DNA of 5,663 nucleotides, taken from positions 1 to 5,663 of the forward strand of contig CAZGLL010000047.1 in NCBI GenBank assembly GCA_964526225.1, in the 5' to 3' direction. The translations under genes and the position numbers were made by a program. The notes under the pieces are model-generated. The model ran no database searches. It had not been told where the DNA came from and saw only the letters and a list, made by a program, of their open reading frames with translations. This document shows, piece after piece, positions 4,767-5,663 of the stretch (position 1 is the stretch's first letter; every line of letters begins with the position of its first letter). This DNA comes from DRYM01 sp964526225 (GTDB taxonomy: Archaea; Thermoproteota; Thermoprotei_A; EX4484-217-1).

Positions 4767-5240
4767 GTGAATGCTAGGTTAAAGAGGATAGCTAAGCGGT
4801 ATGTTGAAATACTTGTTTTAGATGAGTTGAGAAAGCATGAGCTACATGGTTATGGTTTTATCGATTTAATTAAGAGGAGATATGGTTTTGAACCTAGTCC
4901 TTCAATGATTTACCCTATTTTAAAGGACCTTATGAAGAAGGGTTTTGTTGAAGCTAAAGAGAAGTATTCTGGTTCGAAGAAATGTATTGTTTATCGCATT
5001 ACCGATAAGGGATTAGAGTTTCTTAAGAAGCATAGTGATTTACTTGAGGAAGCTAGAAGGTATGAGGAAAAGGTTAGGCTCGCCATAAACATTGGACTTT
5101 TTAGGTTATTGAGGAGATTGAGATTATTGTTTAATAGTATTGATCGTTTAAATGAAGATGAACTTTCTAGGATACGTCAGACTATTAATAGTTTTTTAAG
5201 GGAAATCGATGATTTAGTGAGGGAGGATTTTCTTGAATGA
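4767..5240 (+). CDS. PadR family transcriptional regulator
   Basis: This 157-residue protein has the PadR winged helix at about residues 12-90. EILVLDELRKHELHGYGFID carries the characteristic HGYG at 27-30. SPSMIYPILKDLMKKGFVE (44-62) is the recognition region, with the family's S-x-x-x-IYP-x-LK-x-L pattern. The wing follows, and YRITDKGLEFLKK (76-88) ends the domain. The C-terminal 65 residues are helical and rich in Arg, Leu and Glu, as expected for the dimerisation helix. The GTG at 4767 is the only reasonable start. The last codons contain the ribosome binding site of the ABC ATPase gene and overlap it by 8 bases. That context is typical of PadR repressors that control an ABC-2 exporter and respond to its toxic substrate. 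The ligand cannot be told from the sequence. Confidence 0.85.
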   Translation: MNARLKRIAKRYVEILVLDELRKHELHGYGFIDLIKRRYGFEPSPSMIYPILKDLMKKGFVEAKEKYSGSKKCIVYRITDKGLEFLKKHSDLLEEARRYEEKVRLAINIGLFRLLRRLRLLFNSIDRLNEDELSRIRQTINSFLREIDDLVREDFLE

Positions 5241-5663
5241 AATAGTTGTTGTTGAGAATCTTATTAAGAAGTTTAGGGATGTTGTAGCTGTAGATGGTAT
5301 ATCGTTTACTATTAGGAGAGGAGAAATTTTTGCGTTACTTGGCCCTAATGGTGCTGGTAAAACAACTACGATCCATGTAATAGCTACGTTGTTGAAGCCT
5401 ACTTTCGGAAGAGTTCTTGTGGGCGGTTATGAGGTTACTAGGGATCCTGATAAGGTTAGGAGGAAGATTGGTATTGTATTTCAAGATCCTAGTTTGGATA
5501 ATCAGTTAACAGCTTACGATAACATGTATATTCATGGTAAACTATATGGTTTGAAAGGTAGGGAACTACATGATAAAATTATGGAGTTACTTGAATTTGT
5601 TGATTTAAAACAGTACGCTCATAAGCAGGTCAAATATTTTAGTGGCGGTATGAGGCGTAGGTT
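5233..5663 (+). CDS. ABC-2 type exporter ATP-binding protein, drug-resistance (DrrA-like) family, truncated by the window edge
   Basis: The first 143 residues are present. The order is typical: VVENLIKKFRDVVAVDGISF, Walker A GPNGAGKTTT (37-46), the Q-loop IVFQDPSLDNQLTAYDNM (Q84), and the ABC signature YFSGGMRR (S137-G138-G139). Walker B and the H-loop lie past the edge. The FQ-x-x-x-LD-x-x-LT-x-x-(D/E)NM Q-loop and SGGM-(K/R)-RR signature are those of the ABC-2 ATPases for drugs, polysaccharides or antimicrobial lipids. The protein would couple ATP hydrolysis to an ABC-2 permease expected immediately downstream. TTG 5233 is chosen because GGGAGGATTT, a near-perfect ribosome binding site, ends just before it; the ATG at 5237 is in a frame that stops at once. 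It is cotranslated with the PadR gene. Confidence 0.9.
   Translation, partial: MNEIVVVENLIKKFRDVVAVDGISFTIRRGEIFALLGPNGAGKTTTIHVIATLLKPTFGRVLVGGYEVTRDPDKVRRKIGIVFQDPSLDNQLTAYDNMYIHGKLYGLKGRELHDKIMELLEFVDLKQYAHKQVKYFSGGMRRR

Overview
The window reads as an AT-rich archaeal chromosome fragment, probably from a thermophile of the Thermoproteota or a related lineage; the sequence alone does not give the genus. The evidence is archaeal TATA-like boxes about 25 bp ahead of short leaders, GGTGAT-type ribosome binding sites, frequent TTG and GTG starts, a VapBC pair and a HEPN/MNT pair of archaeal type, an archaeal-type 4-oxalocrotonate tautomerase homologue, and a PadR regulator coupled to an ABC-2 type ATPase.

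Layout. (1) 1-720 is a decaying region. A minus-strand retropepsin-like gene is broken by a frameshift and an in-frame TAA. A 44-codon ORF is coupled just ahead of it. On the plus strand there is a frame-broken remnant that looks like a winged-helix regulator. (2) 723-1574 (minus) is a membrane-anchored SIMPL/DUF541 protein with an excellent ribosome binding site. A perfect 22-bp palindrome with satellite half-sites lies upstream of it. (3) 1793-2529 (plus) is an unrecognised gene whose two overlapping ORFs join into one protein of about 245 residues if one base is missing from a G run. (4) 2576-3222 (plus) is a VapB(AbrB)-VapC(PIN) toxin-antitoxin pair. (5) 3370-4147 (minus) is a HEPN/MNT pair that converges on VapBC. 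(6) 4148-4384 holds no convincing gene, only a T-tract terminator candidate. (7) 4385-4573 (minus) is a small tautomerase-family protein. (8) 4767 to the window end (plus) is a PadR regulator overlapping the ATPase gene of an exporter; it has a TATA box bracketed by matching half-sites. The 147 bp between VapC and the MNT gene (3223-3369) contain nothing I can support.

Taken together, the left and middle parts look like an accessory stretch: two intact toxin-antitoxin modules lie tail to tail among broken genes. The right end is a self-contained regulator plus transporter operon. I see no insertion sequence, CRISPR array, tRNA or rRNA, and no clearly new multi-gene system. The points most worth checking are the reconstructed broken genes, the palindromic operator cluster, and the noncanonical residues in the HEPN and tautomerase proteins.
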